A DNA stretch of 64,000 bases from Oxalobacteraceae sp. CFBP 13730. Its GTDB lineage: Bacteria; Pseudomonadota; Gammaproteobacteria; Burkholderiales; Burkholderiaceae_D. Shown here piece after piece: positions 61,114-64,000 of the stretch (its first letter is position 1; every line of letters begins with the position of its first letter). The notes beneath the pieces were generated by a model. The model saw only the letters and a program-made list of their open reading frames with translations, did no database searches and was not told the origin of the DNA. The position numbers and the translations under genes are program-made. The stretch is taken from positions 682,001-746,000 of the forward strand of contig JACYUQ010000002.1 of NCBI GenBank assembly GCA_014841835.1. The letters are read 5' to 3'.

Positions 61114-62613
61114 ATGGACACACTTTCACTTCTTGCCGATGGCATCTGGGTGGCAATGCAACCCGGCAATTTGCTCTTTGCCGCCGTTGGCGTGCTGCTC
61201 GGCACGCTCGTGGGCATCCTGCCCGGCATCGGACCAGCGCTCACCGTAGCACTGCTGCTGCCCGTCACGTTCAAGCTCGACCCGACCGGCTCGATCATCA
61301 TGTTCGCCGGCATCTACTTTGGCGGCATGTATGGCAGTTCGACCACCGCCATCCTGATCAACACGCCGGGCGAAGCAGCATCGATTGCCACCGCCATCGA
61401 AGGCCACAAGATGGCACTGGCCGGCCGCGCCGGTCCGGCACTGGCCACGGCCGCCATCGGCTCGTTCGTTGCCGGCACCATAGCCACCATCTGCCTGGCG
61501 CTGCTGGCACCTGGCATCGTCGACCTGGCCGTGCAGTTCGGACCATGGGATTATTTCGGCCTGATGGTCGTGGCATTCGTGACAGTGTCGGCCACCTTCG
61601 GCAGCTCGGTACTACGGGGCCTGACGAGTCTCGGGCTCGGGCTTTTCCTCGGACTGGTCGGCATTGACAAGCTCACGGGCCAGGCCCGCCTCACGTTCGA
61701 CACGCCGACACTGATGGACGGCGTCTCGGTCACCACGCTGGCCGTCGGCCTGTTCGCGATGGGCGAAGCACTCTTCGTCGCCTCACGCTATACGGGTGCA
61801 GCGGAGAAAATCCAGGCGCTGCGCGGCTCGCTGTGGATGTCGCGCGCCGACTGGAAAGCGTCGTGGAAGCCGTGGCTGCGTGGCACGATGCTGGGCTTCC
61901 CGATCGGTGCGCTGCCAGCCGGCGGCGCCGAAGTGCCGACGCTCCTGTCGTACACACTGGAACGCAAATTCTCGAAAAATCCGGAACAATTCGGCAAGGG
62001 CGCGATCGAAGGTGTGGCTGGTCCGGAAGCGGCAAACAATGCCTCAGCCACCGGCACGCTGGTGCCGCTGCTGGCCCTTGGCCTGCCCACGTCGGCCACG
62101 GCCGCGATGATGCTGGCCGGTTTCCAGCAATATGGCCTGACGCCCGGCCCGCTGCTATTTACCACCAACCCCGAAATGGTCTGGGGCCTGATCGCCAGTT
62201 TCCTGATCGGTAACCTGATGCTGCTGGTGCTCAATCTGCCGCTGGTGGGCCTGTGGGTCAAGCTGCTGACGATTCCGCAAGCGTGGCTGTACGGCGGCAT
62301 CCTCGTGTTTGCCGCGATGGGCACGCTGGCCGCCAATCCGTCGACGACAGAGCTGACAATGCTGGTCGTGTTCGGCCTGACCGGCTACCTGATGCGCTGC
62401 CTGGATTATCCCGTCGCACCGATGGTGGTGGGCCTGATCCTGGGACCGATGGCAGAGAACCAGTTCCGTCGTGCGCTGCAGGTGAGCATGGGCGACTACT
62501 GGGTCTTCTTCAAGCATCCCGGTTCGGCCACGCTGCTGGCCATCGCCGTGATCGCCCTGCTGGCGCCGCTGCTGTTCAAGAGCTTGCGCAAATTCCGGGC
62601 CAGCGAGGATTGA
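61114..62613 (+). CDS. tctA: TctA, large membrane subunit of the TTT transporter
   Basis: A 499-aa membrane protein with about 11-12 helices. Signatures: [49 protein letters not shown] (split over residues 66-92) and, in the second half, [19 protein letters not shown] and [21 protein letters not shown], the repeat that forms the substrate path. TctA drives uptake of tricarboxylates with a cation gradient. Four bases separate its stop from the aconitase-family gene, so they should be co-transcribed. Confidence 0.94.
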   Translation: MDTLSLLADGIWVAMQPGNLLFAAVGVLLGTLVGILPGIGPALTVALLLPVTFKLDPTGSIIMFAGIYFGGMYGSSTTAILINTPGEAASIATAIEGHKMALAGRAGPALATAAIGSFVAGTIATICLALLAPGIVDLAVQFGPWDYFGLMVVAFVTVSATFGSSVLRGLTSLGLGLFLGLVGIDKLTGQARLTFDTPTLMDGVSVTTLAVGLFAMGEALFVASRYTGAAEKIQALRGSLWMSRADWKASWKPWLRGTMLGFPIGALPAGGAEVPTLLSYTLERKFSKNPEQFGKGAIEGVAGPEAANNASATGTLVPLLALGLPTSATAAMMLAGFQQYGLTPGPLLFTTNPEMVWGLIASFLIGNLMLLVLNLPLVGLWVKLLTIPQAWLYGGILVFAAMGTLAANPSTTELTMLVVFGLTGYLMRCLDYPVAPMVVGLILGPMAENQFRRALQVSMGDYWVFFKHPGSATLLAIAVIALLAPLLFKSLRKFRASED

Positions 62614-62617
62614 GACC

Positions 62618-64000
62618 ATGACGACACCCGCTGCCATTTCTACGGCGTATCTCGATCACGCCGGCGAGCGGTTGCGCATGGTCGATCTGCCCGGCCAGTT
62701 TGGTGAACGCCTGCATCAGCTGCCCGTCGTCCTGCGGCTGCTGCTGGAAAATATCCTGCGCAACAGCGCCGAGGATGAACGCCAGGCCGGTATCGACGCC
62801 GTCTTCGGCTGGCTGGAACACCGCACCAGCCAGGCCGAGATCGCGTTCCAGCCCGGGCGCGTCTTGATGCACGACACCACCAGCACCCCGGCGCTGGTGG
62901 ACATCGCCGCCATGCGCAATGCGCTCGACGAAGCGGGCTGGAATCCGGCGCTGCTCAATCCCGGGCTACCCGTCGATATCTCGGTGGATCACTCGCTGGC
63001 CGTGGAATTCTTCGGCCAGCGTGACGCCATCGAGCGCAATCTGCAACTGGAAATGCACCGCAACCGCGAGCGCTATACCTTCCTGCGCTGGGCCTCGAAC
63101 GTCATGAAGGGCGTGCGCATCCACCCGCCCGGCACCGGCATCATGCACACCATCAATCTCGAGCAACTGGCCACCGTCGTCACGACCGAAGAACGTGGCG
63201 GCGAGCACTGGGTGGTGCCGGACGTGATGATCGGCACCGACAGCCACACACCGATGATCAACGGGATCGGGGTGCTCGGCTGGGGTGTCGGCGGCCTGGA
63301 AGCGCAAACCGTCATGTTCGGCATGCCGACGATGTTGCGGGTGCCGGACGTGATCGGCGTGCGCCTGAGCGGACGACTTGGCGCTGGCGCCATGGCCACC
63401 GACCTGGCGCTGACCGTCACGCAGCGCCTGCGCGAGATCGGCGTGTCGGGTGAATTCGTTGAATTCTTCGGGCCCGGTGTTTCGACACTGAGCGCCGGCG
63501 AGCGCGCTGTCATCGCCAATATGGCGCCAGAATACGGCGCCACGACGGGCTTCTTCCCGGTCGATGCACAGACGCTGACCTACCTCGAGCAAACGAATCG
63601 CTCGCCGGAGCAATGTGCATTGGTCGACGCCTACTGTCGCCGCAATGGCCTGTGGTTCGATCCCGATGCGCAGCCGGTCTACACCCGGACGATCGAGATC
63701 GACCTGGACCAGGTCGCGATCCACGTCGCCGGGCCCAAACGGCCGCAAGACCTGCTGGCTTATACGGAGACGGCAGCCGCACTGGCGGCGCTCGACTTTG
63801 CGCCCGCACACCCGGGCACGGGCGCAGGCGCCGGCCTGCCGCGCCATCCGGTGGTCATCGCCGCCATCACCAGCTGCACCAACACGTCCGATCCGGGTCT
63901 GCTGGTCGCTGCCGGCCTGGTGGCGCGCCGCGCGCGGGCGCTGGGCCTGAAGGTGCCAGCGTGGGTCAAGACCTCACTCGGCCCCGGCTCCCCGGCTGCT
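62618..64000 (+). CDS. Aconitate hydratase family protein (AcnA-like), partial
   Basis: The first 461 residues of an aconitase-family enzyme that continues beyond the window; AcnA proteins are about 900 aa. Visible features: LPVVLRLLLENILRNS, GRVLMHDTTSTPALVDIAAM, VDHSLAVEFFGQ, RYTFLRWASNVMKGVRIHPPGTGIMHTINLE-type segments (residues 148-180), MIGTDSHTPMINGIGVLGWGVGG, and the first iron-sulfur Cys in ITSCTNTSDP near residue 421. The short gap after tctA suggests that imported citrate or a related acid is isomerised directly. Several positions differ from typical AcnA (HDTTSTP where QDFTGVP is usual), so a related tricarboxylic substrate is possible. Confidence 0.88.
   Translation, partial: MTTPAAISTAYLDHAGERLRMVDLPGQFGERLHQLPVVLRLLLENILRNSAEDERQAGIDAVFGWLEHRTSQAEIAFQPGRVLMHDTTSTPALVDIAAMRNALDEAGWNPALLNPGLPVDISVDHSLAVEFFGQRDAIERNLQLEMHRNRERYTFLRWASNVMKGVRIHPPGTGIMHTINLEQLATVVTTEERGGEHWVVPDVMIGTDSHTPMINGIGVLGWGVGGLEAQTVMFGMPTMLRVPDVIGVRLSGRLGAGAMATDLALTVTQRLREIGVSGEFVEFFGPGVSTLSAGERAVIANMAPEYGATTGFFPVDAQTLTYLEQTNRSPEQCALVDAYCRRNGLWFDPDAQPVYTRTIEIDLDQVAIHVAGPKRPQDLLAYTETAAALAALDFAPAHPGTGAGAGLPRHPVVIAAITSCTNTSDPGLLVAAGLVARRARALGLKVPAWVKTSLGPGSPAA

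Noticed and set aside
1..64000. tRNA, rRNA, CRISPR array or prophage
   Set aside because: No tRNA T-arm signature, rRNA segment, regular repeat-spacer pattern or phage structural genes were seen on either strand.

Overview
The window is GC-rich bacterial DNA with densely packed genes on both strands. The gene families (MCPs with near-identical signalling hairpins, a betaproteobacterial Tad pilus locus, pqiABC, a TctCBA tricarboxylate transporter, a Neisseria/Burkholderia-type porin, a TonB siderophore receptor) suggest a chromosomal segment of a Gram-negative betaproteobacterium, most likely Oxalobacteraceae (Massilia/Telluria-like). That placement rests on protein style, not on a marker gene. 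I found no rRNA, tRNA or CRISPR array.

Layout. 1-8.5 kb: end of an unknown gene, a short RlmI-like protein without its methyltransferase domain, a D-2-hydroxyacid dehydrogenase, a DUF1624 membrane protein, a PhaC-like hydrolase, a TonB receptor behind a Fur-box-like site, a lipoprotein and an SDR reductase. 8.5-24 kb: an MCP, a membrane PAS-GGDEF-EAL protein, a PQQ sugar dehydrogenase, pqiABC, an outer-membrane barrel, an AI-2E-type exporter, a DedA protein and a soluble PAS histidine kinase. 22.4-29.5 kb: three MCPs, interrupted by a full-length IS1595-type element and a 72-aa gene.

29.7-44.9 kb is a Tad (Flp) pilus locus. On the minus strand the order of transcription is histidine kinase, NarL-type regulator, [IS derivative], small membrane protein, flp, prepilin peptidase, AAA+ ATPase, rcpC/cpaB, secretin, small lipoprotein, tadZ, tadA, tadB, tadC. 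Divergently, on the plus strand, come two TadE-like minor pilins and a VWA-containing TadG. The divergent promoter region holds a 25-bp palindrome. A strong intrinsic terminator lies just after flp. A 424-bp internally deleted IS1595 derivative with perfect 8-bp target duplications sits inside the regulator-pilus operon. A second TadE/TadG/TadE trio without assembly machinery lies at 49.0-51.6 kb.

45-58 kb: a TRIC-type channel, an unknown protein, an MBL-fold protein, a DUF4105 protein, the second pilin trio, a TerC-CBS-CorC protein, a small secreted protein and a 1511-aa SF1 helicase fused to a Vsr-like nuclease domain. 58-64 kb: a porin divergent from tctC-tctB-tctA and an aconitase-family gene that runs off the window, which together read as a tricarboxylate uptake and use module.

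The most noteworthy items are the Tad locus with its built-in two-component system, uncharacterised AAA+ ATPase and non-autonomous IS insertion; the orphan second TadE/G set; and the helicase-nuclease fusion as a possible defence or repair gene. Starts were chosen by hand from ribosome-binding sites and domain boundaries. No database search was possible.
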